Of a DNA stretch of 64,000 bases, positions 37,132 through 48,041 are shown piece after piece. Both the position numbers and the translations under genes were made by a program. A model generated the notes under the pieces. It searched no databases. It was not told the DNA's origin and saw nothing but the letters and a program-made list of their open reading frames with translations. The DNA lies in contig CM026570.1 of assembly GCA_015143295.1 (NCBI GenBank), positions 9,138,047 to 9,202,046 of the forward strand. Direction: 5' to 3'. This stretch comes from Tetracentron sinense. Its lineage: Eukaryota; Streptophyta; Magnoliopsida; Trochodendrales; Trochodendraceae. Position 1 is the stretch's first letter; each line of letters begins with the position of its first letter.

Positions 37132-37661
37132 TAGGGTTGTCAATTAGGACCTCATGTGAGAGTGTCCACAAAAGCAAGGGCTTTTTCTCATTTATAAAGC
37201 CCGCAAGCCCAGTGGGCCCATTGACATGAGTATCGGGCTTAGACAATGGCCCGTAAAGATCGGCTGAAGTCCAAGTCCTTATTATATTTATATATATATA
37301 ATGACCTATATAACTTTCTTTAGTAGAATATTTATCGGGTTATCATAGTATTTTCACTATCATATCCCCTACTTAAAGACCACCTACCATCAAGAGACTT
37401 CTAATTCAAATTATCTAATTTACCTCCCTTTCATTCTCTTTGTTATTCTAGTATCCCTATCGTCACTTGTTAGCTCGTGATCGTTTAGAATTTATTTTGT
37501 GATAAATATTATGACAATTTTTTAATTATTTGCTTTTCAAACCCAGGCATAGACGAAGCCTAGCCTTGACCTTGAGGGTAGGGCTTGGACCGAACTCTTA
37601 CGACTGAGGGTTGGGCCAAGACAAACCTTGGCTCGACCCCAGTTGGCCCATTAACAGCCTA
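37132..37661. mobile_element. probable hAT-type element
   Basis: The ends TAGGGTTGTCAATTAGG and, reversed, TAGGCTGTTAATGGGCC match the TAGGG-TGT-AA style of the other hAT insertions here. The interior has 'ggcccg', 'aagcccg' and 'gggcttggacc' motifs and an AT-rich centre. The 8-bp flanks do not match, so the boundaries are less sure. Confidence 0.45.
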
Positions 37662-37834
37662 CGAGAACTCCTGTTTGTAGTTGTAATTACTATCGGTGAA
37701 ACCCAAGCAAATGGGTGGACACATGGTGACTTTAGAGAGGTTAGTGAATACGTGGTGGGTTTAGAGGTGAACCTTCAAAAAAAAATGGAAAAACAAGAAA
37801 AAGACAACATAATAATATGGCTTGAAACACACCG

Positions 37835-37930
37835 TGGGAATAGCCCAGAGGTAGTGTTTCCCCTCACTAGGAGGGAGGTTCTGGGATCAATCCCGTGGGA
37901 GAGAAGTGAGCATAGTTGTTACTCCACCTG
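37835..37930 (+). mobile_element. possible tRNA-derived SINE fragment
   Basis: 'AATAGCCCAGAGGTAGTG' resembles an A box and 'GGTTCTGGGATCAATCCC' a B box, with spacing near that of a pol III promoter. It does not fold as a complete tRNA. Confidence 0.4.
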
Positions 37931-38183
37931 AAATAGATACGAACCCCTATTAACCAGAATGTGCAAAACACAAAAAGTCTAAACACAAAAAGTCTGGCCT
38001 GAAACTCAATCATATAACACGGAGAGGATATCGACAGAAAGGCGATCAAGAGAAATAGAGTTCTCCAATACTCAACTATTCATCTTCCTCCAAGTGCCAA
38101 TCTTGATGTGCTTTTCTTCTTTTTTTTAAATACGTATTTGCCTTTCTTTTTATGGAAAGAATGGAGGAGGTCATAGTCAGAGA

Positions 38184-38434
38184 TAGGGTTGTAAACGGAT
38201 CAAATTTGGATCAGATCTGTCTAGATCCGAATCCGATCCGATTAAGAATCCGACAGATCCAAATCAGATCTGAGATCTATCAGACTATGAATTATCCACT
38301 CTAAATCCGATTATAATTCAAGATCCAAATCCGTTCCGTTTGACATTAATATATCTTAAAAATATATTTTAATTAAAAAATAATAAAAATTATAATTAGT
38401 ACTACAGTAATTTTTCTAAAATTATATAAACATT

Positions 38435-38477
<43 letters not shown>

Positions 38478-38636
38478 TTATATTAGATTTTAATTGGATC
38501 GGATCACTATAGATCCAAACCCGATCCGATTATAATCGGATTCAAGATCTTGGATCCGTATCCGATCCGACAGATAATAGGATTAAGATCCGTTTAATCG
38601 GATTGGATCCGGGTCAAGATTCTATTGACAGCCCTA
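38184..38636. mobile_element. hAT element with 8-bp TSD GTCAGAGA
   Basis: TAGGGTTGTAAACGG at the left and TTGACAGCCCTA at the right form the ends. Exact GTCAGAGA copies flank it (38176-38183, 38637-38644). The arms are packed with 'gatccgatccg' and 'agatccgaatcc' motifs; the centre is an (ATT)n run (about 38431-38480). No transposase. Confidence 0.9.
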
Positions 38637-38649
38637 GTCAGAGATTTGT

Positions 38650-39800
38650 CATTGAGGAGCAAATATGCCCCCGAAGAGGGAAGACGATTTTGGATAGAAT
38701 AAGACACATACAATTGACTGGAATTTCTGCAATAAGTTTATGGGTGACATTACATTGAATAATAGGTTAGAAATTGAAAACTTATTAAGGATGAGTCGTC
38801 TTGGGAATAAACATCATGAAGTTCTATTCATTTCTGGAGGTGTCTAGAATTTGTAAAAAAAAAAAAAAAAGGACCATAACAGCCTTATTAATAGTATCTC
38901 CTACAATTTACAGAAAATTTTAAAAAAAATATTTGAGGCCCTAGCCCAAAGGTCCCGAGGCTTGAGAGGGTGTTTTTAGTAAGGTTGTTCAGTCTCGATA
39001 CAAATTAATTTATATTGTGCTGAATAGATATGTAGGAGTAGGACACTATTGAATGTAGAAATGGGTCAAGTTAAGAGGTCATCTCAAATGTAAATTTTGT
39101 ATCAAAGCAGGAGACTAAGCTCGGTTGCATTGCCAGTCTGATTTCTGAAGCCCAAAGTGGGTTACGGTTTAGCAGCCAATGTATGACTTCTCCAATCGCC
39201 ACCGGTAAAGAAGAAGATGGGTTAACCTGGTAACCCGACCCACTTAAACAAGTATTTTTGCTTTTTTTTTTTTTGTTTGGGATTAGTTTGACCGAACAAT
39301 GAGAATCCAATCCAACCCTGTTAGACATTTCTAATGAAAGTTAGAAGGTCTTTTTGTATTATAGGGTTATAAAGGACTACTAGAATGCGGACAACATCAA
39401 GAAAGTGCTAGTCTGCCCCTTTAACTGCCTTAAACTCTGGTGAAGAGGTTTTAACTTATACGGTTATTTTATGAAAAACATTTGTTTAAAAGCAAGAATA
39501 GATATTTTAACCCTAAGGATGAGTAAATCGTAACTATAGTAAAAGGGTGTTAAATAGGCCAGGTGACTATAAAAGGGAGGCCGAGACCCTCCTTCAATCC
39601 ACCAGCGAGGGGGTGACAATTTTCCTTTCAAATAAATCACAACTAAATTTTATTATTAAAAAGAGTTGGGAACCTCTTGACAGAAGGGGGTGAAAACATC
39701 TCTAGCTTTCACTAGGAAATGACACCTACTCAGGTTTTGAAATTTGTATCCCAGAAACTTGAATTAAAAGTACTAGCCTTAGGAGTTAAAACTTTTTACC
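38650..39800. other. intergenic sequence
   Basis: No gene. A half foldback block sits at about 39500-39570 ('ttttaaccctaagg', 'atgagtaaatcg', 'aagggtgttaaatagg'). Confidence 0.4.
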
Positions 39801-39805
39801 CATAT

Positions 39806-39951
39806 GCTCCGTTTGTTTCGAAGTAAAATAGAGGAAAACAAATGAATTTCACCGAAAATGTCAGTTGTCCTAAAGAAAAGTATACTTGGAAAATGGTATT
39901 TTCCATGGATTTCATTTGTTTTCCCCTATTTTACCTCAAAACAAACGGAGC
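39806..39951. mobile_element. short foldback MITE
   Basis: GCTCCGTTTGTTTCG and 'aaaatagaggaaaacaaatg' at the left face 'catttgttttcccctatttt' and AAACAAACGGAGC at the right. The whole 146 bp folds as one hairpin around 'ttggaaaatggtattttcca'. No target duplication is evident. Confidence 0.7.
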
Positions 39952-39974
39952 AATAGTCAAAAATGACACATGTT

Positions 39975-40918
39975 GAGTTGTGCAAAAAAACCCATAGAAG
40001 TCAACACGTGCTTATGCCAGAGATGATCCCCCTGTCTTGTATGTGACTTTTTAAAATATGTCAGCATCAAGGAAGGGTCGGGATTTTCTTGGAAGGGGCT
40101 AGCAATAGGTGTGGAGTTCGGGGGTAGCCTCCAATTTTATTTTAATTTTAGGACCAAGTTCGTAGGTTTTGTTTTTTTAGGACTAAGTTTGCAGGACATT
40201 TTGTATTCTTGTGACATTTCTAGGTTTTGTTTTTTTAGGACTAAGTTTGTGGGACATTTTGTATTCTTGTGACATTTCGTGTTTGTTTGTATATGTTTTG
40301 TAAAAGATATATTATTTTCTCAAAAGTTTAGGGGTAGAGCCGCTCATCCCCCACTCCGCCTTGCTCCCAGGCTATGCCCCCAGTTCAGGGCCCTTGCGCA
40401 ACAAGATATTGGTCTTTTGTAGTCTGGGTTATCAAAGGCTATAATTATCAAGTTTCACTCTATTTCCTTACCCTAGATTTTAAGGGTGATGTAAGAGTTG
40501 TGCAAACAAACCCATAGAAGTCAACACGTGCTTATGCCAGAGATGATCCCCCTGTCTTGTGTGACTTTTTTAAAATGTCAGCATCAAGGCAGAGTGGGGA
40601 TTTTCTTACAAGGGGCTAGCAATAGGGTGGGGATCGGGGGTAGCCTCTAAGACCAAATTCGTGGGACATTTCGTGTTTGTTTGTATCTTTTTTTGTAAAA
40701 AATATATTTTTTTCTTAAAAGTTCAGGGTAGAGCTGCCCATCCCCCCACTCCGCCTGCTCCCAGGCTATGCCCCCATTACTACTAAAGAAATTTTATTAT
40801 TTAAAGTTTTGCTCAACATGTTATTGGTCTTTTGTAGGATGGGTTACAAAGGCTATAATTGTCAAGTCTCACTCTTTTTCCTTACCATAAATTACAATTT
40901 TAAGGGTGATCTAAGAGT
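39975..40918. repeat. tandem segmental duplication (520-bp and 424-bp units)
   Basis: Unit 1 (39975-40494) and unit 2 (40495-40918) share the same order of blocks: 'gagttgtgcaaa', 'cccatagaagtcaacacgtg', 'cttatgccagagatgatccc', 'ggggctagcaatagg', 'gtttgtttgtat', 'caggctatgccccca', 'attggtcttttgtag' and 'aaggctataatt'. Unit 1 is longer partly because a 62-bp segment ('ttttttaggactaagtttg') is doubled within it. The units contain the repeat also seen at 2215 and 15149. Confidence 0.8.
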
Positions 40919-41038
40919 TTTTTTGCTACTAGTAGATGAGCTATTAGTCTCAATCTTGCCAAATAGGGTGGGGCTAAAGTGGTGAAAAATGTGGACCCCT
41001 TTCGAGCTACAACCTCAGCTGTGCATACAAATAAAAGG

Positions 41039-41257
41039 CATAGGATTACCTCTGACGGACGCCCGAGGCCAGCCTCGGTCATTCATTCATCACCCAGCAT
41101 GTGACACTAAAAAGGGGAGAAGTCATTTCATTTTCTCGCCTGTTTTTTTACTTCTCCCCAGTTGATATCTCTCCCCCTTTTTATCACCACAAGGCAGGTG
41201 ATGAATGGACGTCCGATGCTGGGCCTTGGGTGTGTGCCAAAGGTAATCCGATGCCCA
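41039..41257. mobile_element. foldback element A of an adjacent pair
   Basis: Outer arms 'ggcataggattacctctg' and, reversed, 'gggcatcggattacctttgg'. Inner arms 'cattcatcacccagcatg' and 'gcaggtgatgaatggac'. The centre holds 'ggggagaagtcatttcatt' and 'gttgatatctctcccccttt'. Confidence 0.65.
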
Positions 41258-41512
41258 AATAAAAAGGGCTCAGGATTGTCTCTAGGCGATGCGAGAATTT
41301 TTTTTTCCTGGCATCCACAAGTCAGCGGACATGTGGAGATAAAAAGGGGGAGAGATATCAAGTGGAGAGAAGTCAAAATCATGAGGAGAAAATGAAATGA
41401 CTTCTTCCCTTTTTATTGCCACATGTCCGCTGATTTGAGGATGCCAGAAAAATAATTCTTGTCATCGCCAGTGACAATCGTGAGCCAATAAAAAGACCCC
41501 CTAGACTTATTT
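41258..41512. mobile_element. foldback element B, abutting A
   Basis: Outer arms 'aataaaaagggctcagg' and, reversed, 'aataaaaag..ctcacg'. Inner arms 'ctggcatccacaagtcagcg' and 'cgctgatttgaggatgccag'. The central block ('gagagatatcaagtgg', 'agaagtcaaaatca', 'gaaaatgaaatgacttctt') is shared with element A and with 51848-52030. Its left end directly meets the right end of A. Confidence 0.65.
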
Positions 41513-41519
41513 GCAGGAC

Positions 41520-42885
41520 GGATCTTACAGGAAACGCGTTTGGTGAAATAACAGGAGACAGGAGGGCAGATAAGAAGGGTTGTGTGACTCATACGATGGC
41601 TATTGGCAGAAGGCACAAACCAACAATTTGACAGATTATGTTGCTTCCTTTCAAAGGAGCATTACGACCAAAACGTGTGGGTCTCTCTCTCTCACTCTAA
41701 CCACTCGACATCTGATTGCGTTCTTGGAGGTGTTTAATGAATGAAGACTAAGGGCACTATTACCGCAGTAAGGGTCTCTGTCATACTGTTAGCCTGTTAG
41801 CGTGAATGATGAGATACTACTATACTACTGTTAATTATACTCGTAATTTTGGGGATGTGCACTGTTGCTGTAAACAAGGAAAATATGAAGGTGGGTTTGG
41901 ATCTTTCAAGGGACCCATGTAAGAGATCCCTAGGCCCATTAGATCACTTTGAGGCTTTTTCTTTCCTTTTTTGAATGAAATCTTTGAGTAATTGATTGAG
42001 CTACACTACCCCATCTAATTAATGAAGGTTTTCTTTACTACAGTTTCTCATATATTAGGTTTTTATCATATGTAAAAATGTAACTATTCAAATGGTTAAG
42101 ATAATCCAAATGGATTGTTTTGAACTTCGGGCTTGAAAATATCTTCGGTTAGGCCTACCAATTATATATCGTGATTGATGAGTATAATACGACAGAGCAT
42201 GGTAGAATTTTTCACTATCAATTATTATATTTGATTGCATTTGCAGGATGGCGGTTTTATGTAATTCGCTATAATTAGGAAATATATTAGGAGTATTGTA
42301 ATATTTTATAGAGATAAACTTGAATGATGTGTATTTCACTCCTTCATCTAATTTAATTGATGTTATTTTAAGATTGTGATTAGATAAATTTGAATAATAT
42401 AATGTATCTCACTCACCTTATTCAGTTTTATTTTGTTCTTTGGAGGTCACATGGACCTATGGGCTCTATAATGAGAGGTAGTCCTCTCCCTCCCATAAAC
42501 CTCCGGAACACTGATGTAGCCAAAAGATTTTACCAACTAAATTAGCTGACACCTATATATATATTTTCTCAAGTTGTAAGAGAGAGTTTAAATCCTAGAT
42601 TTACATATGGTTGTAAATAGATGATGAAATATAATTTGTGTTGATATTTGAAGCAAGAAGATGAATTATCCGGTGTCTATAGATATATCAAATTAAAAGC
42701 AGATTGTCATCCAATCAAATCAAATCATTAATTAAAATAAATGTATGGATAATAAATCACAACAGTTATTGTTAATAATTATACCAAACTTTTTTTTTTT
42801 GGCAATTATATGGGTAAAAAACGGAATAATAATAATAATAATAATGAAAGGAAACCTGAATACAAATATACTTGCTTAAGTTATA
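41520..42885. other. intergenic sequence
   Basis: No gene with a recognisable domain. An (AAT)n microsatellite lies at about 42827-42844. Confidence 0.4.
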
Positions 42886-42890
42886 AGGGG

Positions 42891-43073
42891 TTAATCCAAT
42901 GGATATTTAGAAAACACTCTTGTTCAAGTTATAAGGAGATTTTTTCTTGTTAAGAAAGTTATAAAGAGTTAATCCAATGGATATTTAGAAAACACTCTTG
43001 TTCAAGTTATAAGGAGATTTTTTCTTGTTAAGAAAGTTATAAAGAGTTAATCCAATGGATATTTAGAAAACAC
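42891..43073. repeat. 78-bp tandem repeat, about 2.3 copies
   Basis: 'ttaatccaatggatattt' starts at 42891, 42969 and 43047, exactly 78 bases apart; the two full units are nearly identical. Confidence 0.85.
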
Positions 43074-43483
43074 ATGGAATCTTTTGAGCGGGTAATCAAA
43101 GACAACATTTAAGATTCCCTACTATTATTGTTTTTGTTTGGCTCTACTTGTTATCCAACATGTACATTTGAGCTCATTGTAATCCAAACGTTGTCTGTAT
43201 ATTAGTTACTTGATAACATCATAACATACATACCCACATGATCATCGTCTATCCAGACCGGCCAAACCTAAGCTCGCCAGCAAAGGGGCCCATATCCAAA
43301 AACCAAAACTGACCAAACAATCGCTACCGTCCGATCTAATGATTATTCACTACATCAAATTCCATGATTTGAACCCTTTATGGAGTTCCTAGATCTTAAT
43401 AATGGAGTCTCCTAGAGACAATGGGCCTAGAGTAATTGTTACCTAAACCTAACTAACATTACAAATTATTTACTATTATGTGT

Positions 43484-43690
43484 AACTAGCGGGTGGCACG
43501 TGAGAGCGAGGGAAAGGAGTTAACCACAGTTAATAAAAGTTAAAAGGGACACGTGTTAACCTGCAGGTGCGATTGAACTCGCTAGTGGCATGTGCGATGC
43601 ACGTGAGAGCGAGTGGAAAGAGTTAACCTAGGTTAATAAGAGTTAAAAGGGACACATGTGAGCCTGTGGGTGCGATTGAACTCTCCTCGA
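43484..43690. repeat. 102-bp tandem pair joining a Helitron-like hairpin and half foldback elements
   Basis: Each unit reads 'ctag(c/t)gg..gcacgtgagagcgag', then 'gagttaac', 'gttaaaagggacac' and finally 'ggtgcgattgaactc'. The anchor 'gcacgtgagagcgag' occurs at 43497 and 43599. The second unit carries a GTGCGATGCAC palindrome next to CTAG, resembling a Helitron 3' end read from the other strand. Confidence 0.6.
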
Positions 43691-43699
43691 GTTCAATCA

Positions 43700-44110
43700 T
43701 GATTGGCAGTGATTCTAAATAGATTGATGAACAACAGTTAGTTTGGAAATTATAAAAAAAAACATTAAATCAAAGGCAAGGCATATGTTTTTATATATAG
43801 GTAGTTTGGGAATTTTGATAAAATCATCTACCCATGCCTCTTAAAGAAAAGATAAATAAAACTACAAAAGCATCACACTCATCTATGGTAGTATTTCATC
43901 TCTCTCCAGGGATCTTCCTTGTCTGTCTCCCCCATCTATTAAAAAAATGAGAAAAGAAAAATCCAGAAACTAAATAAAAGGATAAAGTTATAGATAATCA
44001 CTAGAAAAGAAGATAAAAAGCAAAAGCACAACAGAAATTCCTCAGATATATATTGATGAAAATAGATGAACAAAAAACGGTAGTAATAATCTCATGATGT
44101 GACAAAATAT
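43700..44110. other. OFP 3' flank
   Basis: AT-rich sequence downstream of the OVATE gene, presumably including its 3' UTR. No other gene. Confidence 0.4.
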
Positions 44111-44111
44111 G

Positions 44112-44759
44112 TTACACAAAATGCCGTGAATCCGTACACCGGCCGGAGACTTCAGAATCCGGGCGAGCTTCGTCAGTCGAGGACATGAGACAAACGAGAA
44201 GATCGGCAAAAGCTCCAATGATGAACTTGTGGGTGTGTTTGGGGTTGAGCGTAAGATAGCACAAAAGCAACTCGTGCAAGTAATCCCAATCAGCTCTAAC
44301 GTCTAACAAGTCTCTTACCTCGACCATCTCTTGCATTGATCGCCGGAAATCCATGTACGGATCTGGGGAGAAGGTCGGAATAGGAACGCCTCCGCCGATA
44401 AGTTTGTCAGATTCCGGCGGACATTCCGGGGATTCGATAATGGAGTTGGAGCGGCCGGGGGAGGAGAAGAAGAAGCGTTGGGAAGCGAAGACGGTGGCGA
44501 AGTCGGGGGTGGTGGTTTCGGCGCCGTAGTCGGAGTCGGAGGAGGAGACGTCGTCGGTGGAGGGGGTGGGAGATTTGGAGGTGGAGTCGGAGGTGAGATC
44601 GTAGAGGGAGTTGAAGTTCTTGATGAGGATTGATGAGGTGGTGGTGGTTGGGATGTGTGATGGACGGCTGTGATCTTTTTTGGAAGGGGATTGACTTGTG
44701 GGTGGCCATTTGAGCTTTGAGAAACACAGATGGAGGTTCTTCCCAAGAGTAGTGGGCAT
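44112..44759 (-). CDS. OVATE family transcription repressor, OFP12/OFP16 type
   Basis: The product is a plant-specific repressor that binds TALE homeodomain and other regulators and shapes organ growth. One intronless frame encodes 215 residues, the usual size for this subgroup. It starts MPTTLGKNLHLCFSKLKWPP, the conserved N terminus of the class. Next come a Ser/Thr/Pro-rich linker (20-90), the motif FASQRFFFSSPGRSNSI (91-107), and the OVATE domain at 131-191 (SPDPYMDFRRSMQEMVEVRD, YLHELLLCYLTLN, HTHKFIIGAFADLLVCL). OFP genes usually lack introns, which fits. Overlapping frames at 44315-44746 and 44407-44727 are shadows. The 5' leader on the minus strand is CT-rich. I see nothing broken; the exact paralogue number cannot be fixed from the sequence alone. 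Confidence 0.95.
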   Translation of the reverse strand: MPTTLGKNLHLCFSKLKWPPTSQSPSKKDHSRPSHIPTTTTSSILIKNFNSLYDLTSDSTSKSPTPSTDDVSSSDSDYGAETTTPDFATVFASQRFFFSSPGRSNSIIESPECPPESDKLIGGGVPIPTFSPDPYMDFRRSMQEMVEVRDLLDVRADWDYLHELLLCYLTLNPKHTHKFIIGAFADLLVCLMSSTDEARPDSEVSGRCTDSRHFV

Positions 44760-44783
44760 TTTCTGATCTTGTTCTCTAGATTC

Positions 44784-44786
<3 letters not shown>

Positions 44787-44815
<29 letters not shown>

Positions 44816-44881
44816 ACAGAAGGGAAGGTGAGGTTTTATTTGTGGTGTTGTGGTGTTGTGTAGAGAGAGAGAGAGAGAGAG
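44787..44881 (-). repeat. two CT microsatellites in the OFP 5' leader
   Basis: (AG)n runs on the plus strand at about 44787-44815 and 44862-44881 read as (CT)n in the transcript direction, 30 and 100 bases upstream of the ATG. CT-rich leaders are common in plant genes and can affect expression. Confidence 0.8.
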
Positions 44882-44999
44882 GCTTCTTGTTGTTGTTGCA
44901 TTAATGTGCTTTAGACAGCCGTATACGACTGTGCACCATTGTGGAAGAGAGGAATGCCAACCCAGACGCACACTTCTAAACTCACTGTGGTAGGAAGTT

Positions 45000-45500
45000 A
45001 TCTAAGCTGACTGCTGTGTCTCGTGTTCATTTTAACACCTCTTTAATCATGATTAAGCTTAATTAAATTAAATTTAAATTTTTGTGTCTTTTGTTTTCCT
45101 AAAAAACATGATTAAATTAATTAACCCTGATATGAGTAAATCCTAACCACAGTTGATGAGTGATAAAAAAAAAAAAGGGACATGGAGATCCCGGGTTAGC
45201 TTTGTTTTCCATTTCCCCTTCTTTTTTTTTGCCCTTTTTTTTTAATAGGAAAATGATAAACGGGCCTCAGGTCCTCTTCTAAATGGACCACCCTGAGGTC
45301 CTTTTCTAAATGGACCACCCAATTGTTAAGAGACACGTGATAATAAAAAAAAATGTATTTTATTATTTGTCATTTTCTCTTTCCCAATGTTTTCGTTAAA
45401 AAAAGATTTCCGATTTGAGGACCTCTTCCAAGCTAATACCTCCGATCAAATTTTAACACAAGAGTTAATATGTGGCAGAGGCACAAAGCTCTGTTTCATA
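45000..45500. other. OFP upstream region with a foldback fragment
   Basis: A partial foldback copy lies at about 45030-45185 ('ttaatcatgattaag', 'gagtaaatcctaaccac', 'gttgatgagtg'). A 28-bp direct duplication ('gaggtccttttctaaatgg'-type, 45268-45320) follows. No gene. Confidence 0.45.
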
Positions 45501-45512
45501 TCATTGAGGGAA

Positions 45513-45890
45513 GAGAACAAATCCTCTACAGAGAGAACCGGATTAGGAAAATCCGGTTATCACCCTTGAGGTAGCCACATGACCCTTTTTATACCTTTTA
45601 ATTGTGGTTAAAATTCACCCAACCCTAGGGTTCACTCACCCATCTTTGGTTCTTAGAAAAAAATTATTAATTCTCTTTTAATATTAAAAAAAAGATTCTA
45701 AGGGCTTTTTAATATTTAAAATATATTTTTAAAAAAATTAATATTTTTTCCTAAAAACCAAGGATGGGTGGTGAACCTTAAGGGTGGGTGAATCTTAAAC
45801 ACAGATAAGGGGGTGTTAAGGGATATGTGGTGACCTTAGGGGTGATAACCTGATGCCAAATTCGGTTATCACCGGAGAGGATTTGGTTTC
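45513..45890. mobile_element. foldback MITE with 9-bp TSD, sibling of 33320-33700
   Basis: It has the same architecture and outer hairpin type as 33320-33700 (AACCGGATT..AATCCGGTT at the left; GGTGATAACC..GGTTATCACC at the right). The hairpins have decayed by indels. Flanks TTGAGGGAA (45504-45512) and TTGAGGAAA (45891-45899) match at 8 of 9 bases. Confidence 0.82.
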
Positions 45891-45987
45891 TTGAGGAAAA
45901 CTCCTTTTAATGTGTAGTTGACAGTGCAGTAATACGGTAATTGAGATTAAATATGAACAGCGGGTCGGTTGATCATGCAATCAGAGT

Positions 45988-46426
45988 TAGGAGTGTATAG
46001 GCTAACTCTGCTCGGCTCTGTTTGGAATTTTTTCATCTATGGTCGAGCTCGACTCGGCTCGGCTCCATTGTAGTTCGAAAAGCTTAGTTCGAATCAGCTC
46101 GGTAGGGTTGAGCTCGGATTGAATTATTAAAAAATTACTTTTAAATAAAAATAATAATATTTTATTATATCTATAAAAATATATATAATAATTATATTAT
46201 TTATATACATAGTAATGATATATATTATTATTATTATTATTTTTGTATAATATTCAAGTCGAGCCGAATCAAATAGGCCTTGGCTCGAGCTCAACTTCAA
46301 TACATTTTCATACTCAAAAAATAGTTCATAGTTCGGCTCGGCTCAATCGAGCCTATTTTTCGAGCTCAAGCCCAGCTTGATCGGGCCAAGCTGAAGTTCA
46401 GCTAACCTAGTTTAGATACACCCCTA
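45988..46426. mobile_element. hAT element with 8-bp TSD
   Basis: The left end TAGGAGTGTATAGG and the right end ATACACCCCTAA are near-inverse. Flanks ATCAGAGT (45980-45987) and ATTAGAGT (46427-46434) differ by one base. The arms are full of 'ggctcgg' and 'tcgagc' motifs in both directions, around an AT-rich centre. Confidence 0.85.
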
Positions 46427-46434
46427 ATTAGAGT

Positions 46435-47080
46435 AATCTTTTTTTTTTAAAAAAAACCTTGAACAAAAATATGGTTATTTTTATCACTATTTTTTTTTTC
46501 TTAAATACCCTTTCTAAAGGTTTTTTTTTTGTTTTTTTTGTAATTATGTTAAGATGTACTAACAATTTTACGAATATTTTTCTTTCCATAGATCTAAGAT
46601 TGTCAATGCCCCTCGACTAAACATTTCTTGAATAGAGGATATTAGCATAGTGACAAAAGTTAGAGTTTGGGAATAATTCAGTAAGGGCCAAGTTCGAAAA
46701 ATTTCAAAAAAATCCAAGAACAGTTCGAAAAAAAGAATTATTATAAAAAGATATTCAATAATTTGATTAGATAATATACAAAATAAATAATTTACTTTAT
46801 CGAATTAAATGAATTATTGTGAACTTTGCCAATAAATTAGGATTAATTTGAGAAATTTGAATAACAAATAATTCATCACACATAAAATTCATGAATAATT
46901 CATAAATTTTTTAAAAATTCAAAGAACTTTCTTATTGTATTAAGACACTCTCATTTGATGGGTATGAAATACAAATCATGTGCCCAAGCATGTGATCTGT
47001 GTAGAAAGTAGAAACACACTGATTGCGAGTGAGTAGTAGTGTATCACTTGTCGTGGACAACGAATAAAGTTAACACTCTC
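46435..47080. other. AT-rich intergenic sequence
   Basis: T-rich and A-rich tracts; no supported feature. Confidence 0.4.
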
Positions 47081-47089
47081 TATCTAGAT

Positions 47090-47478
47090 TAGGGATGGCA
47101 ACGGGAGGGGGTTGGGCCGGGGCGCTCCCAACACTACCCCGCCCTTAATGGAAAGACTCCTACCCTCCTCTCGTCCCTAACCCAAGGTCTGGTGAGGCAG
47201 GTCGGTTATGATTTATCAAGAACCTTCTTAATCTCGGTGAGCACTACTCGGGTGGGTAGCCAATATTTCATATTATAAGTAATATGTTAATGTGATTTTA
47301 AGACTAATTTAAGGGTAAAATAATACTTTCACATTACAAACGAGACGGGTAATTTAACATATTTCCAGCCCGAACCCAAATCAAGTTTAACCTTCCATTC
47401 TCAAACCCGTTTAAAAGCACACAAACCCGTTCCAAAAGGGATAGGTTACTCTATTAACCTGACCCGTTACCATCCCTA
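47090..47478. mobile_element. hAT-type element
   Basis: TAGGGATGGCAACGGG and CCCGTTACCATCCCTA are inverse ends. The interior is GC-rich at the ends and AT-rich in the middle. Flanks ATCTAGAT and ATTTAAGA agree at only 5 of 8 positions, so the duplication has decayed or the boundary is off by a base. Confidence 0.65.
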
Positions 47479-47486
47479 ATTTAAGA

Positions 47487-48040
47487 TAATACGATGGTGT
47501 AAAAGTAAAAAAAAACACGGCGTACATGCAAAAGGGATGGAGTGAAGACCACTTTTTTTTTTTGTTAACTCTAGGTGTCCCTACCCCTTTGGGTCAGGTC
47601 AGAACTAATCTCGGAGGGTGCAACGAGAGCCCGCAACTCACCGGACTGAATTTGTTGATATTTCTATTAGATAAGCCCTTTTTTTTTCCCTCAAGCCCTA
47701 CAATCATGTCCACCGATAAGATCATGTGCACGATAAGATCAACCTCAGCAAACATAAACATAATAGTCCTTTGTTGAAAACGGTGAGGGCGGAGTGAAGA
47801 CTACTGCCCTACACTTACTTCGTTAAGGGTATATTCGTTATTTTATTTTGAGTAATGCTGAAGGATCTGATGATAGTGCTGGTCTTATCAGTTCAATAGA
47901 CTTTTCTTACGTGGACTTGTCTTAGTCTGGGTACCACCACTTGCCTTGCATGTATGTCAGGCGTACGTGTTACGCTGAAAAGCTGACTCACGAGGTGGTG
48001 GATCAAGATCGGCTGTATTTTATGAACTAACAGCTGCTTA
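47487..48040. other. intergenic sequence
   Basis: The 83-codon frame at 47526-47777 has no domain; no gene is called. Confidence 0.35.
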
Positions 48041-48041
48041 A

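Noticed and set aside
37835-37930. Functional tRNA gene
   Set aside because: A- and B-box-like sequences are present but no cloverleaf with a proper anticodon arm and acceptor stem can be drawn; a SINE fragment fits better.
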